Source: a virus
Virus record (IMG/VR): IMGVR_UViG_3300021371_000021
Coordinates: 1-54,869 of that record
DNA length: 54,869 bases
Strand: one strand, 5' to 3'
Shown in pieces: positions 1 to 10,100 of this stretch. Position 1 is the first letter of the stretch. The number at the start of each line of letters is the position of its first letter. The position numbers were made by a program, and so were the translations under genes. The notes below the pieces were generated by a model, which saw only the letters and a list, made by a program, of their open reading frames with translations, made no database searches and was not told where the DNA came from.

Positions 1-1
1 T

Positions 2-742
2 ACTGGAGTTCTTACAGGTAAAGTTGCAGCAGACGAAATAATAAACCAAGATATAATTAAAGAAATTTTAGTAGGACAAGCTTCTGAAGAGCTAGGTGTA
101 AGTGTTGATGCAGTAGAAGATGGGATAAAAGGATTAAATAAAGTAAAAGATGCAGTAATTCCCCCCACTGCTTACGGTGTTGACCTTGGAAAAGAACCAA
201 AGATTGGATCGAGTGGAGTAGAACAATTAGATGTTACCGGAGATATGGGTGCTCTTGATACGGTTACTAAAGGCACAAGAATTCCTCCTGCTACTGACAA
301 GGTCAAAAATAAAGGCGTAGGGGCTGACAGTAAAAATAAGGGCGTAGGAGCTGGAGAAATATCTGATAGGGTAATTGGCGAAGGGCTTAAGGGCACAACA
401 CCTCCTCCTGACGATTCACCTAAAGTAGTTATACCTGATACTGCTGTGCCTAAAGGTGATGTACCTGTCCCTAAAGGTGATGAACCTGTCCCTAAAGGAG
501 ACTTACCTGTAGAACAAAGTTCTGGGACTTTTACAGGGGGGATACGGACTTCTCCGGGCGAACTAGTAGACATAGACTATTTCTACGATATAGGAGGTGA
601 GAGCATATTTGCCCCTAAATTAAAATCAAAAGAGCAAGAAGACCCGCTTGCTTACCTATACTCAGGCTACGCAGATGGTGGTATAGTGCAAGATTCTGAG
701 GTGCAACAGTTTATTCAATATTTAATGGGGACAAGAGGTTAG
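2..742 (+). CDS. 5'-truncated virion-region protein with GGI motif
   Basis: The frame is open from base 2 to the TAG at 740-742, so this is the C-terminal part (about 246 residues) of a gene that begins before the window. No domain is recognised. It holds three 7-residue tandem repeats (VPKGDxP) near residues 149-169 of the visible part and ends with an ADGGIVQ motif about 20 residues before the stop. That Gly-Gly motif recurs in the following genes, which suggests a shared role in a virion or ejection complex (inference). One base separates the stop from the next start. An internal ATG at 245 is not a likely start because the upstream frame reads as continuous coding. Confidence 0.75.
   Translation, partial: TGVLTGKVAADEIINQDIIKEILVGQASEELGVSVDAVEDGIKGLNKVKDAVIPPTAYGVDLGKEPKIGSSGVEQLDVTGDMGALDTVTKGTRIPPATDKVKNKGVGADSKNKGVGAGEISDRVIGEGLKGTTPPPDDSPKVVIPDTAVPKGDVPVPKGDEPVPKGDLPVEQSSGTFTGGIRTSPGELVDIDYFYDIGGESIFAPKLKSKEQEDPLAYLYSGYADGGIVQDSEVQQFIQYLMGTRG
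446..508 (+). repeat. Three 21-bp in-frame repeats (VPKGDxP)
   Basis: Three consecutive 21-bp units encode VPKGDVP, VPKGDEP and VPKGDLP. The units differ at both silent and replacement positions, so they are not a fresh duplication. The Pro/Lys/Asp composition suggests a flexible linker. Confidence 0.8.
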
Positions 743-743
743 C

Positions 744-1502
744 ATGGTAGACGCAGTTATCCCAAGGTTTAGAGCAGAGCGAGCCGTAGTTCCGGGCACT
801 TACGACCCTACGCGCAGGCCGGGCAGTAGTGGGCAACGTTATTTTAGCGACATGCGGTATGCAAACCCAAACATGAGCCAGAGAATCTTCGACAAGGAAG
901 CAGAGGGTTACGAAACACAAGCTGACTATGATGCTCGCTACGATACAGCTATGGACGCTGCTATAGACGCTGCTAGGGTAGCTAACACAAAACAGGCAAC
1001 GGGATTGCAAGCACTTAATCTAGCTAACTTAGCTAGGGGTACACGTCCAACAGCTACAAGTACTGCCACTGCTGCGTCTACACAAGTACCTTATTTTCAA
1101 CCTTCAGGCACGGAAACTGATTATGGGGTAAACAGTCTCTATAATTTGCTAGCTGATTATATAAAAGGCACTAAGCTTCAGCCGTATCCGATTGAAGAAG
1201 TCGAAGAAATTACCACAATGGCGCAAGGTGGACTTGCTAGTATAGCTCCTCAAGGTATGTATTTGGGCGGCGCTACTGACGGCATGGCTGATAATATACC
1301 TGCTACTATAAACAATAACCAACCTGCTGCCCTAAGTGATGGAGAGTTTGTCATACCAGCGGATGTAGTAAGTCACTTAGGCAACGGCAATTCTAACGCT
1401 GGTGCAAAACAGTTGTACGGTATGATGGATAAAATACGTAAAGCTCGCACTGGTGATACTAAACAAGGTCGCCAAATAGACGCAAATAAATTTTTAGCTT
1501 GA
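744..1502 (+). CDS. Virion-region protein with DGEFVIPADVV C-terminal motif
   Basis: This 252-residue protein is not assigned a biochemical function. The C-terminal third holds an AQGGLASI motif and the segment DGEFVIPADVVSHLGNG followed by a basic helix. I recall that segment from structural or internal virion proteins of marine phages, near the adaptor and ejection genes. The first half is polar and Ala-rich with no signal peptide or membrane span. It lies one base after the previous stop and ten bases before the next gene, within a run of + strand late genes. The likely role is a virion structural or internal protein, by context and motif only. Confidence 0.75.
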   Translation: MVDAVIPRFRAERAVVPGTYDPTRRPGSSGQRYFSDMRYANPNMSQRIFDKEAEGYETQADYDARYDTAMDAAIDAARVANTKQATGLQALNLANLARGTRPTATSTATAASTQVPYFQPSGTETDYGVNSLYNLLADYIKGTKLQPYPIEEVEEITTMAQGGLASIAPQGMYLGGATDGMADNIPATINNNQPAALSDGEFVIPADVVSHLGNGNSNAGAKQLYGMMDKIRKARTGDTKQGRQIDANKFLA

Positions 1503-1512
1503 GGATAGAATT

Positions 1513-2340
1513 ATGGCTGATCCAGTAGGACAACCTGCAAGCACCACAGAATCCCTTTCAAGTTGGGCTGCGCCTTATGTAACTGGGATGCTAGGTAAAG
1601 GAGAAGCTCTTTCTAATATGCCTTATCAAGCATATCAAGGGCCGCTAACTGCAGGGCAATCAGGATTACAGACTCAAGCATTTCAAGGTTTAGCTGGACT
1701 TACACTGCCTACACAGCAGATGGGAGGGTTTAACCCTACAAGCTTTACTTCCGGTACGACAGCTCAAGATTATATGTCGCCGTATGTAAATGCTGCCTTA
1801 GAACCTCAAATAGCAGAGGCGCAGCGACAGGCTGAAATACAACGGGTAGAGAACGCCGGTAGGCTAAGCAAAGCAGGTGCTTATGGTGGGTCACGTCAAG
1901 CTATTATGGAGTCCGAAGGTCAACGTAATTTACTCAGGAACCTAGCTGATATTTACGGTACAGGTATGCAGCAAGCTTATACTCAAGGTATGGGCCAGTT
2001 TAATACTGAACAAAACCGAGCACAGGCAGCGCAAGATTTAACTAATAGATATGGCTTGTCTGCACTTGCTGCACAACAACAAGCAGGAGCAGCGCAACGA
2101 GCAATAGAAAGTCAAGGTATAGCTGCTGATTACGCACAGTTTAAAGAAGAACGAGACGATCCGTTTAAGAAGGTCCAGTACCAGCAGTCATTGCTACAGT
2201 CATTACCAATAGAGTCTGAGCAGGTGGACTATATAGGGCAAAGTGGGCTTGCTGAATTGTTGGGTTACGGTGGTACTCTAGCAGAAATACTAGGGTCAAG
2301 CGGGTTTGATATATTTAATAGATCACAAGCAGGAAAATAA
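1513..2340 (+). CDS. Putative internal virion protein (Ala/Gln-rich, helical)
   Basis: This 275-residue protein has a Gly/Gln-rich N-terminus, then a long helical region (about residues 95-215) rich in Ala, Gln and Arg with the segment GRLSKAGAYGGSRQAIMESE. I recall similar helical proteins from marine podovirus-like genomes next to giant internal proteins, where they are usually left unannotated. A GAGGATAGAATT stretch gives a usable ribosome site before the ATG. It is flanked by Gly-Gly-motif proteins and precedes the 2402-residue polyvalent protein, so a role in the ejection apparatus is plausible. No enzymatic motif is visible. Confidence 0.7.
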   Translation: MADPVGQPASTTESLSSWAAPYVTGMLGKGEALSNMPYQAYQGPLTAGQSGLQTQAFQGLAGLTLPTQQMGGFNPTSFTSGTTAQDYMSPYVNAALEPQIAEAQRQAEIQRVENAGRLSKAGAYGGSRQAIMESEGQRNLLRNLADIYGTGMQQAYTQGMGQFNTEQNRAQAAQDLTNRYGLSALAAQQQAGAAQRAIESQGIAADYAQFKEERDDPFKKVQYQQSLLQSLPIESEQVDYIGQSGLAELLGYGGTLAEILGSSGFDIFNRSQAGK

Positions 2341-2357
2341 CATAAGAGATCATAGTT

Positions 2358-4187
2358 ATGGCGTATGGAATTGGGCAACAATTAGATGACGCAGGCAAGT
2401 TAAGCATAAAAGAACTTGTTCAATTACAAAGTGTAGACCCTTCGTTAATCTATACACTTGCGTTGCAAGAAAAGCAAAAACTCCAAGCTGCGGCTAGCAA
2501 CCAAGAAGCTCTAGGTATGCAAACTATACCGTCTACAATTACCAGTCAGATGGAAGGTCGTATGCCGGGTGTCCAACAAGCAGCAGCCCGTACTGCTCCA
2601 CGTCCTCAAATGGCGCAAGGTATTTCCGCAAACCCCGCTCAAAACATGCAAGCTGTAGGTGCAGCACAAGGCGGTATTATTGGGTATGCAGAAGGTGGGG
2701 CTACGCAAGATCCAAACTCAGAAGAAGCTCAGCGCCAAAGATATTTACAACTTAAAGCTGCCGAAGCTCAAGCTATACAAACAGGTAATCAATTAGCTTT
2801 ACAAAACATACGACGCGAGCTACGAAATTACGAAGGTAGCACTGCGGCTCAAGCTCCTGCCCCCACTCCCGAAAATACAGACGGTATGGCAGGTGGCGGT
2901 ATTGTGTCTCTTGCAAAAGGAGGGTTTCCTGATTTAAGTGGTGACGGCAAGGTTACCCGTAAAGATATTCTTATGGGCCGTGGTGTAGTGAGTAAACAAG
3001 AAGGCGGAATTGTTGGGTTTGCTGCTGGTGATCTAGTAGGTGGGTTCCCAGAAGGTGAAGATAGTCTGATGGGCTACACAGGACTTATGGATGGTCAGTA
3101 TTATATAAATGGGCAGTTAGTTAGTGAAGCTGTTTATATGGATAGTAAACCAAAAAAAGTAGAAGAAGAAGAGTTTAAGGATTTTAACTTGCCAACAAAC
3201 GCTAAAGAAGTGGCAGATGCTATGGAGGGTATGGCTGACTCTTATAACACTGCCATGATGCCAAAGATTACGGAGGCTATGGTTGAATCTTATACCGACG
3301 AACAAAAAGGTCGCCCTTTCTTAGACAAATTTGGTGAAGCAATTATGGATGTTGTACGACAAAGGCCATCCCAAGAAGCTAGGGATGCAGCTAGTGACGT
3401 TATGGCACAGCCTTTTGCTTCAATAGCAGAAGCAGAAAAAGTAAAAAGCGACCGTGCGCTTGCTACAGCTTCCAGACCTCCAAGTTTTGTTACCGCGCTA
3501 GAAGAAGATAAAGCAGCTAAGGATAAACAGGCGACAGAATTTTTTACTGCTCTTATGCAAGAAAACGCCAACAAGCCAGCGGGCGGTAGGCAAGTAGTAG
3601 CGGAAGAAGTAGAAGAAGTAGAAGAAGTAGACAAAGATGGCAAGTCAAAGCTTGAAGGTTTTATGGACGTGCTTGAGATACTAGGCCGTGGTGCTGGTGC
3701 ATCTAAGGGTTTTGAAGGCTCTAAGATTTTAGAAGAGACTAGAGAAATAAAAGAAGCTGAAGCTGATAGGGCAGCAAGACGTGAAGAACAGCAAATGGTG
3801 CTAGATGCTCGTAGTCTTGAATTAGATGCAAGAAACAAAGCAGCTATGGGTCTGGAGCTTGGGAAGTATGCTGCTGACCTTACAGACATTGCGATTATGG
3901 CATCGGCAGAGTATCAACAGTTAGAAAAGAAGCTCCGTGAAGAAGCTGGTGAAGGACCTTTTAATCTTAAAGGTGACAAATTTGGATTCTTTACCGCTGC
4001 GAATGAAGCTGAAGTAGAGCGTCTGCTGGCTGCACAAATACCTATAATAAGAAATAACATGCTTAAAACCTATCAAAGACTACTCAGTCAATATAGTGGG
4101 ACTGGAGGGCAAAGCAGTGCTGGGGGACAAGGCGGTATAACAGACGCTGTACAAGAGTTTACAACATACCAACCTAGTGGTCAGTAG
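2358..4187 (+). CDS. Virion-region protein with Gly-Gly motifs and EF-hand loop
   Basis: This 609-residue protein has three parts. Residues 1-100 are helical and Gln/Ala-rich. Residues 100-240 carry repeated Gly-Gly motifs (AQGGIIGYAEGG, AGGGIVSLAKGG, EGGIVGFAAG) around an EF-hand or dockerin-like calcium loop (DLSGDGKVTRKD, with Asp at positions 1, 5 and 12). The rest is acidic and coiled-coil-like, with an Glu/Val-rich run near residues 415-425. Gene order places it among the proteins thought to be ejected into the host. Calcium binding is inferred from the loop alone. The function is otherwise unknown. Confidence 0.75.
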   Translation: MAYGIGQQLDDAGKLSIKELVQLQSVDPSLIYTLALQEKQKLQAAASNQEALGMQTIPSTITSQMEGRMPGVQQAAARTAPRPQMAQGISANPAQNMQAVGAAQGGIIGYAEGGATQDPNSEEAQRQRYLQLKAAEAQAIQTGNQLALQNIRRELRNYEGSTAAQAPAPTPENTDGMAGGGIVSLAKGGFPDLSGDGKVTRKDILMGRGVVSKQEGGIVGFAAGDLVGGFPEGEDSLMGYTGLMDGQYYINGQLVSEAVYMDSKPKKVEEEEFKDFNLPTNAKEVADAMEGMADSYNTAMMPKITEAMVESYTDEQKGRPFLDKFGEAIMDVVRQRPSQEARDAASDVMAQPFASIAEAEKVKSDRALATASRPPSFVTALEEDKAAKDKQATEFFTALMQENANKPAGGRQVVAEEVEEVEEVDKDGKSKLEGFMDVLEILGRGAGASKGFEGSKILEETREIKEAEADRAARREEQQMVLDARSLELDARNKAAMGLELGKYAADLTDIAIMASAEYQQLEKKLREEAGEGPFNLKGDKFGFFTAANEAEVERLLAAQIPIIRNNMLKTYQRLLSQYSGTGGQSSAGGQGGITDAVQEFTTYQPSGQ

Positions 4188-4196
4188 GGTAACGCT

Positions 4197-7100
4197 ATGC
4201 CGGTAGTACGTATGCCCAATGGGGATTTAGTACGGTTCCCAAATGAGATGCCTAAAGAACAAATTAGTCAGTTTATCGAGACTAAATTTCCCAATGCTTT
4301 TGATACTCCCAAACCTTCGGTGGGCGATATATTTGACGCTTCTTTAACAAGGGGCGCAGAAAATGTAGCTTCTACTCTACAAGATGATTTGCCTGCATAC
4401 TTAGCTTCTATTTTTGGACAAGATGAGTACGCTGCTGCTCAGATTGAAGAAGGTAGAGCAAGAAGACAAGCAGCTGCTGAAGCATCGCCCGCACAATATG
4501 GCAGCTACAAAGATGTTGAAAGTATAGGCGATGCCGTCGGGTTTGTAGCAGAAAAATTTGGTGAGAACGTACCTATACTTGGTGGATTAGCTGCTTCTGC
4601 GCTTACGGGTGCGGTAGCTGCCCCATTATTAGGAGTAGGAGCGGCAACAGGTGCAGGTATTGCAAGTGCACTTGGTTCTTACTCTCTTATGGCTCCAGAA
4701 TCGTTTGCAGGTATTTATGAGGAAACTGGAACGTTTGCTCCGGGCGCAGCTTCTATCGCTGGCGCAGTTAACTCTGCACTTGAACTGGTTGCTCCTGCAC
4801 AAGTCCTAAGAAGCTTTTCTCCTAGTATGCGTAGTGGCGTTGTTAACGCAGTGCTTAAAAAGTCTGGTATGCGGCCTAGTATTGCAGCTAATGCGGTTAA
4901 AGGAGTAGTTAAAGGTGCAGCTACCGAAGGCACAACTGAAGGTACGCAAGAAGCTGTAAATATAGCAGCAGAAAAGTTTGTCGCTGAAAACCCTTTAATT
5001 TTTGATAGTGAAGACTTTAAACGTATAACTGAGTCCGCTGTTGCTGGTGCTGCAGTAGGGTTACCTCTTGGTGGTGTTGGTGGTGTCGGCAGAGGTATTA
5101 CTGACAGAGGCCAGTTCAAAAAAGATCAGGCTGAAGCAGAATTTGAAGCAGAGTTAGAAGCGCGATTAGCACAAACACCAGAAGAAGAAGTAACGGAAGA
5201 AACGGTTGAAGAAGTTATAACGAGTAGCGAAGCTAAAGCAAAAAATAATAGAGTCGTACCGACAGACGTAAAAGAACTAAAGAAGTGGGGTATGGATAAC
5301 TTAGGTATCGGGCCAACAGCCGCCATATTGAAACCTGATGGGCCTATTGCAGGTAAAGACCTTACTGATCCTCAGCAGAACCAAGAAGTAATAGACGCTA
5401 TAACTGTGTTTAGAGATAAGCTTCCTTTTGACTCTACTCGGCGGCCTAAGTTAGATCAAGCACTAAAGTACTTAGAGGATAATAAAACCATCATTGGCGA
5501 AGCATCATCGGTTGAAGAAACAGTTGACGAGCCAGTAGTTGTACCAGAAGAAAAAGAACAGGCAGCCCCTACTCCTAACGAGGTTAACAAAGAATTAGAA
5601 GCTCTGGAAACAGAAACAGAAACAGAAACAGAAGTAGAAGCGCTAAGAAGAAAGGCGACAGGGTTTCAAACAGAAAAGGATACAACTTACGAGGAAGATG
5701 TTGCTGAGCGTAATGCTGTTGATGCTGCTGAACGGCAAAGAGAGCTTGAAGCTCTACAAGAAGCAGAAGAAGATATTCCTCAAACTAAACCTTTATGGTC
5801 TAAAGATTTGCTTGGCTTCCTTAGTGATAACTTTGCGTTTACGAAAGAAAAGTTTGATGAAGTGCAAAACTTGTCTGAAGATGAAATGCAGAGCTACCTA
5901 GACGTAATAGATGAGGAATATGATAATTTAAAGTTTGATGGCCCTCTTGTTGAGGATACATCTGAATCTATAGCTGAATCTATAGCTGAATCTATAGCTG
6001 ATGATAGTACTGTTGATGAGCCTGCACCTGATGGATCTAACACATTAAAAGATGACGCAGATGCTAAAGTTGTATTTGACCAGTTAGGGATAGACGAAGC
6101 TGGAAGTTTTGAACTTAGTACTGCAGAGTTTAATGCGCGATTAAAAGAAGCAAACGATAGAATAAAGGTAATAGAAGAGGCCGCTAAAAAGGCAAAAGAG
6201 CCGGTAACTAGTAAAACAAAAGACGGGGAGTTTCTTACTCGTAAAGAAGGGGACATCCTTGTAGACGAATCAGCGGAACAGAGGCCGATAACTAAAAGCC
6301 CAACCGCTAAAAAAGATACACCTAAAAAGTTTAGGGTAGGCCAAGACAAACTATTCTATAACAATAAAACATTAGCGCGTCCTGCAGCGGCAGAACTGAA
6401 CGCTTTTAAAGCTGCAAATCCACGTAAAGAAGATGCTAGTACTGGCGCAGAGATACTGGCTAACTACCTAGACGCTTATGATTCCCCAGAGGCAGCATTA
6501 GCTGTTATCGCTGCTGAAGTAAACCCTTCGTACTCAGAGAACACTGGGTTGGTACTTACAACTACACCGGAAGATGCTGCAAAAGCTAAAGCCTATATAA
6601 ATAAAAGTATGGGTAAAGAAGCCAAACAAGCGTTAGCTAATAACGAAAACTTTATTGTTGAAACTTTAGCTGATGTACAACGAAGAAACGCAAAAGTAAA
6701 AGAAGACGAAAAAGCTCGTAAAGTAAGTAAGCTTGGAAGAGATAAAAAAGCAGAAGAACTAAAAGACGTAGGTGCAGGCACTAAGGGCGCTAGAGCTGTA
6801 GCCAAAGAAAAGAAAAAGCTAGTGGGAGAGACACCCAGACAGATAGCTAAACGCATAGACGCCGAGGAAAAAGCGCGACGAGATGAAGAAGCAGAGTCTC
6901 TCGCGGGCCAAAAAGAAGGTACTACTGGTACGATGGGTGCAGAGATAAGAAACGCAGAAAAAATAGCTAGGAGAACAGAAGAGACACTCGCTCAGAAAGC
7001 ACGTTCGGACGAATGGATTGCCTTTGTTGAAAGTTTGCCAACTAAAAACCAAAAAGCTTTTTTAGCCAGTTACAAGAAAATAGCTGATGCTATTGCTGAC

Positions 7101-10100
7101 CCAAAGGTAAAAACTCTTGACGGCAAACCTAAGCCTTCTTTCTTACTTCCTGAGTCTATTCGAGCGCGGGTTATAGCAGAGAATAAAAAAGGTCTTTCTG
7201 CAACACAGAAAAAAAGGTTAGTAAGGTTTGAGGAAAAGTTTCTATTAGTAACTCCTGAGTACCAAGGGCCAAAGCTTGATAAGTCTGCTGAGTTAGATTT
7301 AGCTGATAACAACTTACGTTTTGCTATTCAAGAAGTTATTGATGCTCGTAAGAATCGTGGTGAGGATAAAAATGTAACTTCGCTCATAGAAAAAATAAAA
7401 TCGCTTACTGCTAAAACCAATGTAGCACTAGATGGCCCCACTATAAAAGCAAAAAATTTAGACCCGTTAAAGTTTGAATCTTTGGAAGTGCAGGCAGGAG
7501 TAGAAGGTAAAAGTTTAATTGAAGCTGCTCGATTTGCTGCTAACAACGCTCCTAACAAAGATTTACAGGTCTTGGCATCTGCTTTAGCAAATGAGCTTAA
7601 GCGGCAACAGGATAAAGGGATTTTATTTGATTTTAAAGTTTTGCACGTAGGTAATACAGTTCCTTCGTGGGCAGGTTCACTGACAAGAAACTCTAGGGGT
7701 ATTACTGGTATAACTGACACAACTGTATCTGTAGTGTTAAACGGAGCGGACGTAACAGGCAGAGTTGGCACTAGCTATAAAACCCTTGTGCATGAGTTAT
7801 TTCACGCAGCGACAATGGCTACCATACGTAATAAAAACAACAAAAACACCGCTCAACAAAATGCTGCTGTGCAAGACCTAACAAACCTTAGAGAATTTGT
7901 GCTAAGAAACTACTATACGAATAAAAATAAAAGAAACCTATCGGATATTGAAAAGCAGTTTGCGGAAGGCACTAACAATTTCTTTAAGAATAATGACGAA
8001 TTAGTCACTTGGGCTATGACAAGTCCAGAAGCGGCAGCTTATTTAGAATCCATACCATACGAACGAACAAACGTTTTTTCTGCTTTTGTGCGTATTATGC
8101 GCAAAATGATTGGTCTGCCTGAGTCCGCTGATGGGAACACTGCTTTATCTGAAGCAATACGTGTTACTGAAGTTTTATTAGGTAAGAACGCTGTAAACGC
8201 AGCTATGCGCAAAGTACAAAAAATAGAGGGTGCAGACTTAGCGGCTACTGAGCTACCTAATTTTGCTAGTGGTGCGTATATACCCGGACTAAATACAATA
8301 GTAATAAATACTGTTACAGGATTAAACGAGCATACCCTACTACATGAGTCTGCACACGCAGCTCTTGCTCAGATATTAGATAAGCCTAATCACCCGATTA
8401 CAAAAAAGTTTATGCAATTCTTTGCCGACGTAAAGCCAAAGGTTGGGGATGCTTACGGTGGTACAAACATACAAGAGTTTGCCGCTGAGTTTGTGAGCAA
8501 TGGAGAATTTCAAGCAATACTGCAAAGAATCAAAGCACCAAAAAGTGAAAACATGTTCGTCCGTATTCTTCAAACTATTCTTGAGGCATTCGGTATACGC
8601 AAATCACAAAGTGCTTACGACGTGACGTTAAAGTTTTTAGAAGAGCTGTTAGATGTATCTCAAGGAGTAGAGCCTACACTAGCGGATACCCTATACCTAA
8701 CTAATGAAAACATAGACGAAGTAATAGACGACACAATAAACGACTCTACAGATTCATTCGTAACCAGAAATACTGAGGCTGCGCTCGACACTGTGTCAAA
8801 GATACAAGACGACAAAGCTAGAGTGCTTGCATTAGGTGCTGCTAGCTTAGCTAACATGGATAACATGTACGGAGAAAATTCTCCTAGATACCGCAATAAT
8901 AATCCTTTGCCTATAGGCAGACTAATGTCCTTTATTGAAAGAAAACGTGGAGAAGTCAATAAGGCTATTGATAGGACTAGCAAAAACATTAGGATGATGA
9001 ACAAAGCGGAAAGAAAAGCTACTGCAGCTCAAAAACGAGAGTTTAATGATATTGCTATAGAGGCTCGTCTTGAAAGTGTAGATTTTTTAAAGCCTTTGCC
9101 AAAAAATGCTAGTGCTAAACAAGCGGCTGCGTACAAAAAACTAAACGTCAGATTTAATCGACTGCCTAAACCTATGCAAGCGTCGTATAAAACTTTACGT
9201 AAAGAACTGGACACGTACCTAGAAGAATACGTTGAGCTTATCACTGAGATACTGCCTGAAAGCTCAGCTAGAGAGCTAATGAAAAATTTTGTTAACTTAG
9301 AAGGTGTTGTTGCTTACGTACCTTTTGAACGCACTGGTGAGTATTACTATAGGTTTAAAGACCCTGCTAATTTAGATGCAAAGGGTAACCCAAAAGATAC
9401 GCCTGTAGCCGCAGAGTCTCCAAGAAAAAGAGATATAGCCGTAGCAGCGCTTAAAAAGAAATACGGACAAGATTTTGAAATTAAACAGTACGACAATATT
9501 GATACTATGGGTGTGCCAAAAGGACTACCTGAAGGGCAGTTTGTTACTAAGCTTGTAGGAGAGATGCGGAACAATAATATTGATAGCGCAATAATAGATC
9601 AAGTATATCAGCAGTACGTAGCTATGTTTCCAGAAAAGTCTATTATGCAACAGTTTAAAAAATCTAAAAACTTGCCCGGTATGGATAGAGATATTATCGG
9701 TGCATACTCTAACGTGTCTATTAAATGGGCTAACAAAATAGCGAACACCAGATACAATTCGCAAATTGAAACCGCGATGCAAGAGATAAGAAGGACAGCT
9801 AAAGAATATCACGGCGATAATAAATCCATGATGGCTGCCTCAAAAGCCCTAACAAAACAAGAAGCTTTCTTTTTGAACCCCACAGTAAACCCTATAGCTG
9901 CAGGACTTACTTTTGCTAGCTACTTTGAATACATTTTAGGTAGTTTATCTTCGGCTGTTGTTAACGTAACTGGCTTAGTCTTTATGGTAACACCCATGCT
10001 GGGTGCACGTACTACGTATCCTGAAGCTTTAGCTGCATTACAAGCGGGGGGAAGATTAGCCGCCGGTAAAGCTTGGCGTGACGGAAAACTAGATGGTCCG

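Noticed and set aside
4715-5119. Long - strand frames opposite the giant gene and other late genes
   Set aside because: They mirror Ala/Ser-rich coding sequence, lack ribosome sites and run against clear genes.
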